DNA from: Streptococcus panodentis
GTDB lineage: Bacteria; Bacillota; Bacilli; Lactobacillales; Streptococcaceae
Assembly: GCF_017884005.1 (NCBI RefSeq)
Contig: NZ_QFAY01000023.1
Location: forward strand, 1 to 50,882
Length of the DNA: 50,882 nucleotides
Reading direction: 5' to 3'
This document shows, in pieces, positions 7,583 through 14,890 of the stretch; the first letter of the stretch is position 1, and the number at the start of each line of letters is the position of its first letter. Both the position numbers and the translations under genes were made by a program. The notes beneath the pieces were generated by a model. It was given only the letters and a program-made list of their open reading frames with translations, was not told the origin of the DNA and did not search any database.

Positions 7583-7690
7583 TCATACTCTTCGAAAATC
7601 AAATTCAAACTTCGTCAGCGTTGCCCTGCCGTACGCCAGTACTGTCTGCGGCCAGCTTCCTAGTTTGCTCTTTGATTTTCATTGAGTATC
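7583..7690 (+). repeat. BOX element (boxA-boxC, no boxB) in the rpsP leader
   Basis: The left part, from TCATACTCTTCGAAAATC to GTCAGCGTTGCCCTGCCGTAC, is boxA-like. The right part, from TGCGGCCAGCTTCCTAGTTTG to GATTTTCATTGAGTATC, is boxC-like. No boxB lies between. The ends can pair (TACTC with GAGTA), giving a long stem-loop. BOX elements are dispersed streptococcal repeats mobilised in trans. This one lies inside the transcript between promoter and start codon and can influence rpsP expression. Confidence 0.8.
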
Positions 7691-7734
7691 AGCTATTTCA
7701 CCGAAAGAAAATAAAGAAAAGAGACTTTTTAAAA

Positions 7735-8007
7735 ATGGCAGTAAAAATCCGTTTGACTCGTATGGGTTCTAAGAAAAAACCTTTCTACCGTATCAACGTT
7801 GCAGACTCACGTTCACCGCGTGACGGACGTTTCATCGAAACAGTTGGAACTTACAACCCACTTGTAGAAGAAAACCAAGTAACATTGAAAGAAGACCGCG
7901 TTCTTGACTGGCTCTCAAAAGGTGCGCAGCCATCTGATACTGTGCGCAACATCCTTTCAAAGGCCGGCGTACTGAAGAAATTCCACGATTCAAAATACTC
8001 TAAATAA
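7735..8007 (+). CDS. rpsP: 30S ribosomal protein S16
   Basis: The 90-residue product begins [20 protein letters not shown] and continues [21 protein letters not shown], the invariant S16 N-terminal half. S16 is a primary assembly protein of the 30S 5' domain. The longer open frame upstream runs through the BOX element and is not coding. The Shine-Dalgarno is weak (GAAAAGAG), as is common for streptococcal rpsP. khpA follows after 19 bases; this rpsP-khpA pairing is conserved in streptococci. rimM and trmD, which often complete the operon in other Firmicutes, lie 5.4 kb downstream, past the type VII module. Confidence 0.97.
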   Translation: MAVKIRLTRMGSKKKPFYRINVADSRSPRDGRFIETVGTYNPLVEENQVTLKEDRVLDWLSKGAQPSDTVRNILSKAGVLKKFHDSKYSK

Positions 8008-8026
8008 TAGAAGTGTAGGTTGACAT

Positions 8027-8266
8027 ATGGACACGATTGAAAATCTGATTATTGCGATAGTGAAACCTTTGATTTCACAGCCAGATGCCTTAACTATCAA
8101 GATTGAGGATACACCTGAATTTTTAGAATATCACCTGGATCTGGATCCGAGTGATGTTGGACGTGTAATCGGCCGCAAGGGGCGTACTATCTCCGCCATA
8201 AGGACGATTGTTTACTCTGTCCCAACCGAATACAAAAAAGTTCGCATCGTCATTGATGAGAAATAA
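8027..8266 (+). CDS. khpA: KH-domain RNA-binding protein KhpA (YlqC)
   Basis: This 79-residue protein is a single KH domain with the GxxG loop GRKG at residues 49-52, in [17 protein letters not shown]. Small KH proteins of this type bind RNA without strong sequence preference. In S. pneumoniae KhpA works with KhpB to set cell elongation and division. It lies 19 bases behind rpsP and shares its promoter, ending before the terminator at 8265-8302. Confidence 0.93.
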   Translation: MDTIENLIIAIVKPLISQPDALTIKIEDTPEFLEYHLDLDPSDVGRVIGRKGRTISAIRTIVYSVPTEYKKVRIVIDEK

Positions 8267-8302
8267 AACAGAGACAGTGGGACCCTTGTGTCCTGCTGTT
8301 TT
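8265..8302 (+). terminator. Terminator of rpsP-khpA
   Basis: AAAACAG (8265-8271) pairs with CTGTTTT (8296-8302), with an inner GGAC/GTCC pairing that extends the hairpin. Confidence 0.65.
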
Positions 8303-8339
8303 CTATTTATCCCAATAATGCTCAGTGATAGGAGAAAGT

Positions 8340-8894
8340 ATGAGAATAGAAGATTATGCTTGGAATGTCCATGAACGAAAACTCTATCTGAACCAGCACA
8401 TGCAGCTCCCCACTGTCTGTAAAATCAAGATACTGGATGATGCTCAGAAACGTCTGGAGCTGGAGCAGGAACTGAGCTTCTTGCCGCAAAAGGAGCTGGC
8501 CCGGTGGGCTTTGTCCAATGCGGAAGATTTTCTGGAGCTGATTGATATCGGAGATAAAAATGCAAGGGCCGATATCATTTCGCAGGCTAAAACAGTTTTT
8601 CAGGCCAGACTGGACGGTCAGGCTTCTGCCTATGAGCTGAGGCAGGCAGGATTTTTAGCCAATCAGCTGGCCCAGCAATCCCGTACAGAAATCAGCAAAT
8701 CCGCTGCGCGTGCCTTTGCTCAAGCGGTTGCAACAGCCCACATGCGAGGTCATGCTATTGTCTCGGCAGATTATGCAGTCAAAGTGCGCAACTTACAGAG
8801 TCCGGATGATGTTGGAGCGGCTCGCAGAGAAAGAGAGAGGCAGTTGAAGCTGGCTGAGTCTTATCTTGATAGAATGAAATTTAAGAACAGGTGA
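8340..8894 (+). CDS. Imm5-like putative immunity protein
   Basis: The 184-residue product starts at ATG 8340, preceded by AGGAGAAAG. It is helical with an Ala-rich core, AARAFAQAVATAHMRGHAIVSADYAVK. This resembles the Pfam Imm-5 hallmark (A..AA..AHV.GHA..AADYA.K), found beside bacterial polymorphic toxins. No matching toxin is seen immediately upstream, but the type VII LXG cluster begins 270 bases downstream, so it may be an orphan immunity gene at the edge of that island. The family assignment rests on this one motif region. Confidence 0.6.
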   Translation: MRIEDYAWNVHERKLYLNQHMQLPTVCKIKILDDAQKRLELEQELSFLPQKELARWALSNAEDFLELIDIGDKNARADIISQAKTVFQARLDGQASAYELRQAGFLANQLAQQSRTEISKSAARAFAQAVATAHMRGHAIVSADYAVKVRNLQSPDDVGAARRERERQLKLAESYLDRMKFKNR

Positions 8895-9129
8895 GCAAGA
8901 TCTGAATGGGGAAGGGAATGGATCGAAAGAAATGATGAAAGAATGATGAATCAAAACAAAAGCCGGACAGTTATTTGTGCTGTATCAGCCTGCAGAATAG
9001 ATTGTTGTATTTCTATGCGGCGGTGGTGGAGCGTCTGCTGACTGATGAGAACCTTTTGCCCCTTAGTCAAAAACAGTGTTCCGTGTAACCTTCTTGCAAC
9101 AATTTGTTAATAAAAACGCTATAAAAAAA

Positions 9130-9138
9130 TGCTATAAT
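9130..9138 (+). promoter_or_regulatory. Extended -10 promoter for the LXG operon
   Basis: TGCTATAAT at 9130-9138, 26 bases upstream of the first operon gene. No standard -35 box is present. The rest of 8895-9129 contains nothing I recognise. Confidence 0.6.
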
Positions 9139-9163
9139 TTATGACATAGATAAGGAGGAGCGG

Positions 9164-9433
9164 ATGACGAAGATTCAAAGCAATAAATCGGATGCTCAAA
9201 GCTATGCAGTGAAAATCAAGCAAGGGAGTTCTAATCTCTCTGGTATTGGCCAAGCTCAGCAGGATGAACAAACGACCGTCTCTGGCAATGCCAATGCGCA
9301 TGAAGCCATGGGAGCTGTCCAAGCAGCCAGACAGGGGATTTCGACGGCTCTATCCGACATGGTGACAAATATCCACAGTGTTGCTGAGGAGTTTGAAGCT
9401 GTCGATCAGCAAGCAGCGGATTCAATAGACTGA
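9164..9433 (+). CDS. DUF3130/TIGR04197-type small T7SS protein (Lap1-like)
   Basis: This 89-residue protein is a helical hairpin of WXG100 size without the WXG motif. It has a Ser/Gln-rich first helix (KIQSNKSDAQSYAVKIKQG) and a second helix ending VAEEFEAVDQQAA. This matches the SACOL2603-type family (DUF3130). Work on Streptococcus intermedius LXG toxins showed that a DUF3130 protein and a DUF3958 protein encoded before the toxin bind its LXG domain and are needed for export. The gene order here is the same. A GGAGGAG sequence precedes the ATG. Confidence 0.72.
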   Translation: MTKIQSNKSDAQSYAVKIKQGSSNLSGIGQAQQDEQTTVSGNANAHEAMGAVQAARQGISTALSDMVTNIHSVAEEFEAVDQQAADSID

Positions 9434-9478
9434 GGGACTGACTCTTTCATACTGCAAGCAAAAGGAGGACAGATGCTG

Positions 9479-10036
9479 ATGGAAAATAAGGAAAAGCCCA
9501 TCAAATTAGTGTTTGATTCGGATATGACTCCGGCTGAGCGTCTGCGCGCCCGGCAGGAACAGCTGCAAAATCTGCGGGAACAGAAAGAGCTCAAGCAGAT
9601 GCTGGCCAATCAAGATAAGGTCATGTACAGGATTAGTCAGCGCTGCCAAAGACAGCAGAAAATGAAGGAAGAAAAGAAAACTCCGGAAGAACAGATAGAA
9701 GACCTGCGTCGCAAGGAGTCTGACCTGCTGGAAAAGGAATATGAGCTGGCTGGTGAGCTGAAGAAGGTGACTGAGTATTACGAATCGGCAGAGTCTGATG
9801 CGCATCAGGTGAATGTGATTTTGGAGGATCTCTGCGGTCGTTACAGCCCTCAAAATGGCTTTGATCAGCTGCGAGAAGACTGTTTGCAGAACTGGCAGAA
9901 TCTTCAGGAAAGCTTTGAAGCGGAGTGCGAAAGTTTGAAGCGCAAAAAGAAAGAGGCTTCCGAGGGACAGGACCAAGCATACCATGAGCGAATCCGGATT
10001 GCTCAAAGCATAGAAGACAAGAGGAAATCAAGATGA
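9479..10036 (+). CDS. Coiled-coil LXG targeting factor (DUF3958/Lap2-like)
   Basis: AAGGAGG at 9462-9468 sits 10 bases before ATG 9479 but only 4 before ATG 9473, so I chose 9479, giving 185 residues. The protein is almost wholly charged helix, with heptad stretches such as LRARQEQLQNLREQKELKQM and RRKESDLLEKEYELAGELKK. It lies between the DUF3130-like gene and the LXG toxin, where the DUF3958-type second targeting factor is encoded in related loci. It is longer than the roughly 100 residues I associate with that family, with an extra N-terminal coil. Its stop codon overlaps the toxin start (ATGA), indicating translational coupling. Confidence 0.6.
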   Translation: MENKEKPIKLVFDSDMTPAERLRARQEQLQNLREQKELKQMLANQDKVMYRISQRCQRQQKMKEEKKTPEEQIEDLRRKESDLLEKEYELAGELKKVTEYYESAESDAHQVNVILEDLCGRYSPQNGFDQLREDCLQNWQNLQESFEAECESLKRKKKEASEGQDQAYHERIRIAQSIEDKRKSR

Positions 10037-11511
10037 GTATAGACATGTATCTGGGAAATTCACAATCTCAGGCAGCCAGTACCGATACAATGACCCGTGA
10101 GGAACTCCATGCCTATGAAGATTTAGAGGGAGCTTTGGCTGATTTTGAAGCCAGTACAGATGTCCTAAAAGGGAGAGCCTATGATTCTGCCCGGGCTTAT
10201 TCTGAGCAAGTCCTTCGCCCTTTGGTGCGCGGAGGGAAAATGCTGTCTGAAGCAGTCGGTCAGGCGGTCAAACGTTTTCCGGCATCCTATATTGAGCAGG
10301 TCGCAAATGAAAGTTTGAAGGAATCCCAGCTGGAGGCTGATATACAGAGGCTGGATATGGTGATAGCGGCTGCTAAAGCAGCTAAGGTCTCCAGTGCTGT
10401 GCTGGGGAATCCCGTTTTAGCAGTGCAGCATCAGAAAATCATTGATATAGCTAGCGAAGCGCGGCGGGTGCTCCAAGAAAAGCTGGATAAGCTAAGAAAT
10501 TTCAATGCTGTTTCTCCCCTGATGTTCTCGGAAATCGAGATTCTGAAAAGTCTGGTCGATACCGGTCTGAGTCAACTGAGTACAGGTTGGGATGCTAATA
10601 AGGGTGTTTATGTTCTACCAGCGAATTTGACTTGGGCAACTCAATTGATGAATTATACACCCATGACTCCTCAAACTGATAAAGATAAAATTATCAATGA
10701 TTTAAAAACTACTTATGGATTAGATAATGAATCAGCTAATGCTTTATATAATCTACAGCAGGGCATATTAAAAAAAGCTAATAAAGAAGGTTGGGATAAT
10801 CAAAAAGTTATATATGAGTACAATCGTTTACTTGCATCATTTGTTCCTGATAATTATGTTTCGACTCGTTGGAAGGCTATTTGTGGGACGGAAGATAAAG
10901 CTGAAAGAGATGAACTGTGTAAAGAATATGGTCTATCTGATAAAGATATAGCTATTCTGGAAGTGTCAATCAAAAAGCAGCATGCTGATGAATCTCAATC
11001 AAAGGATTTAGCGCACGAAGCTGTACAGTTAGCTGCTTTTACTGAAAAAAGTTGGGATTTTATTTCCATAGATAATGGGATTCATAAGGCTTCTCATTTA
11101 GCTAATGGTGGTTTGGAACACGAAGAAATCTCATTTAAGGGCGATGTTGACTCTGGCCGTTATAGTGATTCTGACTTTAATTCAGATTTAGATGCTATCA
11201 ATTATTATCGTAGAGCAACAGCAGAGGGTGTGGATAGAAGCTCTGTTTTTAATATTTCATCAGATTATAACACTGGAGTGAAAAGTAACTCCATAAATCG
11301 AGTGAAAGAATTCTATGATAATTATGATTATCCAGGGTTGGTTTTTGGAATAGGCCAAAAAGACGGGGAAGAAGTAGTTGAAGAAATTCTGGACACAAAA
11401 ACTCTAGGAAGCCATCATATTTCTAAACAATATACTAATCAAGAACAAGAACAACATAAGAAAGACTTTCTTGATTACTTGGAACGAGGAAAAGATAAAA
11501 ATGTTAAATGA
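10033..11511 (+). CDS. LXG polymorphic toxin, probable TelC-like C-terminus
   Basis: The protein has 492 residues. Residues 1-185 look like an LXG export domain: DFEASTDVLKGRAYDSARAY, then a long helical region. From about 10590 the codons become clearly A+T-richer, marking the start of an exchangeable toxin part. The C-terminal domain has an Asp-rich block (GDVDSG, then SDSDFNSDLDA with Asp379, 381, 385 and 387). TelC, an extracellular lipid II phosphatase exported by type VIIb systems, depends on an Asp-rich site and is neutralised by membrane-anchored TipC. The two following genes look like TipC proteins, which supports the TelC-like reading. The activity is inferred, not read directly. 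Confidence 0.75.
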   Translation: MSIDMYLGNSQSQAASTDTMTREELHAYEDLEGALADFEASTDVLKGRAYDSARAYSEQVLRPLVRGGKMLSEAVGQAVKRFPASYIEQVANESLKESQLEADIQRLDMVIAAAKAAKVSSAVLGNPVLAVQHQKIIDIASEARRVLQEKLDKLRNFNAVSPLMFSEIEILKSLVDTGLSQLSTGWDANKGVYVLPANLTWATQLMNYTPMTPQTDKDKIINDLKTTYGLDNESANALYNLQQGILKKANKEGWDNQKVIYEYNRLLASFVPDNYVSTRWKAICGTEDKAERDELCKEYGLSDKDIAILEVSIKKQHADESQSKDLAHEAVQLAAFTEKSWDFISIDNGIHKASHLANGGLEHEEISFKGDVDSGRYSDSDFNSDLDAINYYRRATAEGVDRSSVFNISSDYNTGVKSNSINRVKEFYDNYDYPGLVFGIGQKDGEEVVEEILDTKTLGSHHISKQYTNQEQEQHKKDFLDYLERGKDKNVK

Positions 11512-12016
11512 GTTAAAAAATAGAAAGCAACTAGTTGCTATATTATGTGGAATACTTTTACTGTTAGCGTGTTTATCTCTATTTTTTTTGTATAGCTCCT
11601 ATAGAAAGGAGACTTTTCAAAGAGCCTATAGGAATCAATCTATTTATGAACAGTTGAATAGTCTAATGAATACTACTCAATATGCTGAAGAAATTAAAAA
11701 TGCAGGTTATGATGTTGATACGGTTGGATTAAAATTAAATAATCGAATAGATAGTTTGCAAAGTAAAGGAAATCCATCTGTAACAATAAGTGTTCCCTCA
11801 AAAAATGGTTTCGAATTGTCTATTCACTTAAAAGGAGAGGACGTTGTTCAGTTGCAATTTAACAAGGAAATGGAATTAACGTCTTGTGTTTACTATAAGG
11901 ATGGTAATTATCTCTATAATGAAGAGATTGAAGAAAAATTTAGAAATAAATATACAAAAATTGGAATTGATGCTGTAAAATCAGTGTTGAAAGATATTTA
12001 CAGTCAAATGTCATAA
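11501..12016 (+). CDS. Membrane-anchored immunity protein candidate (TipC-like)
   Basis: ATG 11501 overlaps the end of the toxin gene by 11 bases and has CGAGGAAAAG upstream. The product has 171 residues: a single N-terminal membrane helix (about 10-31) and an extracytoplasmic domain of about 135 residues. Near the C-terminus NYLYNEEIEEKFRNKY resembles the position and character of YGLTKAKIEERFSLAE in the next gene. An outward-facing anchored immunity protein is what a toxin acting on lipid II outside the membrane requires. The gene is A+T-rich like the toxin C-terminus, suggesting that the two moved as one cassette. Confidence 0.6.
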   Translation: MLNELKNRKQLVAILCGILLLLACLSLFFLYSSYRKETFQRAYRNQSIYEQLNSLMNTTQYAEEIKNAGYDVDTVGLKLNNRIDSLQSKGNPSVTISVPSKNGFELSIHLKGEDVVQLQFNKEMELTSCVYYKDGNYLYNEEIEEKFRNKYTKIGIDAVKSVLKDIYSQMS

Positions 12017-12026
12017 TACAAAAATG

Positions 12027-12046
12027 AGCCCTAAGCGGGCTTTTTG
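12027..12046 (+). terminator. Terminator after the first immunity gene
   Basis: AGCCC (12027-12031) pairs with GGGCT (12037-12041), followed by TTTTT. Confidence 0.65.
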
Positions 12047-12143
12047 GCTGCAAGATTTTCTTATGAAAGCAGAAATATAATTTCATAATCTTAGAAGAAC
12101 GAGATAACCAACTGGGAAATTACGCAGAAAGTGGATGATTTGT

Positions 12144-12740
12144 ATGAAAAAAGTCCTATTGTTAAGTTTGGTGTTAGCTGTGCTTTTAGCGGTTGGGCTG
12201 CTGCTGTTCTACCAGCAGCGCAGCCAGTCTAGTAATATTTTTGACGATATTTACAGCGATGAAATCTCCTATCTAAGCTCAGGCGCTAAGAATCAAATGA
12301 AGCTTCTGAAGATAAAAGGAGCTGACCTTGCCACAGAAAAGGAAAGTTCGGATTTTCAGGCAGGGTCGGTCATGGTGGTAGTTCAATCAAAAGATTTGCC
12401 TGAAAACAGCAATCTGAATATCATTGCCAATAATAAAGAGCAGCTCCTGACCTTGGATTATGAGGAAAAATTAGCTGATGATGTCCAGCTGTCCCTGACT
12501 GCCAGCTATAGTGTCAGGGAAAAGACCCTGACCCAGGAAGTCAAGTTGTCGGATTACAAGAGCCAAGAGGTCATCGTTCCTGCAGACCGCTATGAAAACT
12601 ATGGCTTGACCAAGGCTAAGATTGAGGAAAGATTTTCTTTAGCCGAGGAAGTGCTGCTCAAAGAGTGGACAGCTGTTTCTGAAAGCCGTTTTTCTTTGGA
12701 CAATAAAGGAAAACTGACGGTCCTCAAGAAATGGCAGTGA
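12144..12740 (+). CDS. TipC-family immunity protein
   Basis: I take ATG 12144 (198 residues) rather than 12135 because AAAGTGG is better placed for it. A membrane anchor (3-25) precedes NIFDDIYSDEISYL; an N-I-F-D-x-I-Y block just after the anchor is typical of TipC, the immunity protein for the lipid II phosphatase TelC. The rest is an extracytoplasmic beta/alpha domain. Its base composition matches the core genome, unlike the preceding immunity gene. It may therefore be an older resident, or a second specificity left after the toxin tip was replaced. It lies behind a terminator, so it may have its own promoter, which I could not place. Confidence 0.7.
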   Translation: MKKVLLLSLVLAVLLAVGLLLFYQQRSQSSNIFDDIYSDEISYLSSGAKNQMKLLKIKGADLATEKESSDFQAGSVMVVVQSKDLPENSNLNIIANNKEQLLTLDYEEKLADDVQLSLTASYSVREKTLTQEVKLSDYKSQEVIVPADRYENYGLTKAKIEERFSLAEEVLLKEWTAVSESRFSLDNKGKLTVLKKWQ

Positions 12741-12783
12741 GCAGGGCTCGTCCATTGAGTAAGCGTATTAAAGCAAAGATGAC

Positions 12784-13245
12784 TCAGCCAAGAATCTCAG
12801 CAACAGCATCGCGAATCTCCTGCACGGTGGCAGATTGGCTGTGGTTGCGGGTGTCAAACTCAACGTACTGACCGTCAGCATTGACTGTCCCGCCGACAGG
12901 ACCTTCGGAGCCGTCTACTGAAGTTCCAATAGCAGGCGGCAGGCTCTTATCCGCATCATCTGGATCAATGACAATGATGCGAGTGTCCGCTGCTAAATCA
13001 TCCAGCATGGGCAGAGAAGAAGCAGAAGTCAGCTGATTTCGTGAATAATATTGCAGAAAGGCTTTGACAGTCCGGTTTTCTACCTGAGTAATTTTTTCTT
13101 CTGCTGGATTGTGAGTTCTTGTTTCACTTGCCTGATTTTCCCGAGCTGAGGTTTTTTTAGACTGTGCCAGAACTGTAAAACCAGCTATTGTGGCAGCGGA
13201 AAGGACAGCAGTAGAAAGCAAGAGTTTATTTAGTTTCTTTCCCAT
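12784..13245 (-). CDS. Small secreted or membrane-anchored protein, unknown function
   Basis: The minus-strand gene starts at ATG 13245, where AAAAAAGGTG is well spaced; the GTG at 13254 lies inside that site. The 153-residue product begins MGKKLNKLLLSTAVLSAATIAGFTVLA, a signal peptide or anchor. A charged linker follows, and a short domain with RIIVIDPDDADKSLPPAIGT and ADGQYVEFDTRNHSQS. There is no lipobox and no LPxTG motif. It converges on the TipC gene with about 40 bases between the stops. I recognise no family. Confidence 0.7.
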   Translation of the reverse strand: MGKKLNKLLLSTAVLSAATIAGFTVLAQSKKTSARENQASETRTHNPAEEKITQVENRTVKAFLQYYSRNQLTSASSLPMLDDLAADTRIIVIDPDDADKSLPPAIGTSVDGSEGPVGGTVNADGQYVEFDTRNHSQSATVQEIRDAVAEILG

Positions 13246-13438
13246 TGGCGTCACCTTTTTTCATTTTGTTGCAGGGTACGGATTGTATCATCAGATAAAA
13301 TACATCCCATATGTATAATTATACAACTTATATATATATGTCGATCAAGAAAAGTTTGATTCTTTATTTTCTTGTAAATCTTGTACATTCCGCCCTATCA
13401 TGATAAAATACTAGGCAGAAAGATGATTTGGAGCAAGT

Positions 13439-13957
13439 ATGAATTTTTTTAATGTTGGGAAAATCGTCAATACGCAGGGCTTGCAGGGAGAAATGCGGGT
13501 TCTGTCGGTGACGGATTTTGCGGAGGATCGTTTCAAGAAGGGCAGCATTCTGGCTCTTTTTGACAAGAAGGATAAGTTTGTCATGGATGTGGAGATTGCC
13601 AGCCACCGCAAGGCCAAGAACTTTGACATCATCAAGTTCAAGGGCATGTACCACATCAATGACATTGAAAAATACCGGGATTGCACCCTCAAGGTCCGGG
13701 AAGAAGACCTGTCCGACCTGGATGAGGGGGAGTTTTATTACCATGAGATTATCGGCCTAGATGTTTATGAGCACGGTGTCCTGCTGGGAACCATCAAGGA
13801 AATCCTGCAGCCGGGAGCCAATGATGTCTGGGTGGTCAAGCGCAAGGGCAAGCGGGATCTGCTTCTGCCTTATATTCCTCCGGTGGTGCTGGAGATTGAC
13901 ATCGAGCGAGGCCGGGTTGATGTAGAAATTCCGGAAGGACTGGACGATGAAAATTGA
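13439..13957 (+). CDS. rimM: Ribosome maturation factor RimM
   Basis: The 172-residue protein has the RimM N-terminal domain ([19 protein letters not shown]) and a C-terminal PRC-barrel ([16 protein letters not shown]...[10 protein letters not shown]). RimM binds S19 and assists maturation of the 30S head. The start ATG at 13439 follows GGAGC. It overlaps trmD by 11 bases, the usual rimM-trmD arrangement. In many bacteria this pair is in one operon with rpsP, here 5.4 kb upstream and separated by the type VII locus. Confidence 0.95.
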   Translation: MNFFNVGKIVNTQGLQGEMRVLSVTDFAEDRFKKGSILALFDKKDKFVMDVEIASHRKAKNFDIIKFKGMYHINDIEKYRDCTLKVREEDLSDLDEGEFYYHEIIGLDVYEHGVLLGTIKEILQPGANDVWVVKRKGKRDLLLPYIPPVVLEIDIERGRVDVEIPEGLDDEN

Positions 13958-14696
13958 TATTTTGACCCTCTTTCCGGAAATGTTTGCTCCGCTGGAGCAT
14001 TCGATTGTCGGCAAGGCCAGAGAAAAAGGCCTTTTGGAAATCAACTACCATAATTTCCGGGAAAATGCTGAGAAGTCCCGCCATGTGGACGACGAGCCCT
14101 ACGGAGGCGGTCAGGGCATGCTGCTGCGGGCCCAGCCGATTTTTGATGCCTATGATGCCATTGACAAGAAGCAGCCGCGCGTGATTCTGCTGGATCCGGC
14201 TGGCCGGACCTTTGACCAATCCTATGCGGAGGAGCTGGCCTGGGAGGAGGAGCTGATTTTCATCTGCGGCCATTATGAGGGTTATGATGAGCGGATCAAG
14301 ACCTTGGTGACAGATGAGATTTCCTTGGGCGACTATGTCCTGACGGGTGGCGAGTTGGCGGCCATGACTATGATTGATGCGACGGTGCGTCTGATTCCGG
14401 AGGTCATTGGCAAGGAAGCCAGCCATACCGATGACAGTTTTTCATCCGGCCTTTTGGAATATCCCCAGTACACCCGCCCCTACGAATACCGGGGCATGCT
14501 GGTGCCGGATATTCTCATGAGCGGCCACCATGAAAATATCCGCAAGTGGCGGCTCTATGAAAGCCTGAAGAAGACCTACCAGCGACGGCCGGACCTGCTG
14601 GAGCATTATGAACTGACTGACGAAGAAGCAGCCATGCTGGAGGAGATTCGGGAGGAAGCGGAGCAGAAGGAAACTGACCAAGAGTTGGAATCATGA
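13947..14696 (+). CDS. trmD: tRNA (guanine37-N1)-methyltransferase TrmD
   Basis: The protein is 249 residues long, slightly more than usual because of a Glu-rich C-terminal tail. It is a SPOUT-class methyltransferase that uses S-adenosylmethionine to make m1G37 in tRNAs and so prevents +1 frameshifting. [24 protein letters not shown] and [15 protein letters not shown] are the conserved loops of the trefoil knot and the SAM site. It overlaps rimM and is followed by a clear terminator. Confidence 0.97.
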   Translation: MKIDILTLFPEMFAPLEHSIVGKAREKGLLEINYHNFRENAEKSRHVDDEPYGGGQGMLLRAQPIFDAYDAIDKKQPRVILLDPAGRTFDQSYAEELAWEEELIFICGHYEGYDERIKTLVTDEISLGDYVLTGGELAAMTMIDATVRLIPEVIGKEASHTDDSFSSGLLEYPQYTRPYEYRGMLVPDILMSGHHENIRKWRLYESLKKTYQRRPDLLEHYELTDEEAAMLEEIREEAEQKETDQELES

Positions 14697-14707
14697 GTGA
14701 TATGAAG

Positions 14708-14740
14708 ACAGAAGCAGCCGAAAACCCGCTTCTGTTTTTT
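14708..14740 (+). terminator. Terminator of rimM-trmD
   Basis: ACAGAAGC (14708-14715) pairs with GCTTCTGT (14728-14735), followed by a T run. Confidence 0.85.
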
Positions 14741-14890
14741 GTCTGTTCTTGTCACAGTTTTGTAACAAGATTTCTATCAAAATGATAATTTTAAATACTG
14801 GTGAAACAAGCTTTTTTGTGCTAGTATATTACTATGTGGGTAAGTCTGCCCAAATAAATAGAGCATGTGATATGACAAGAAGGAGATATT

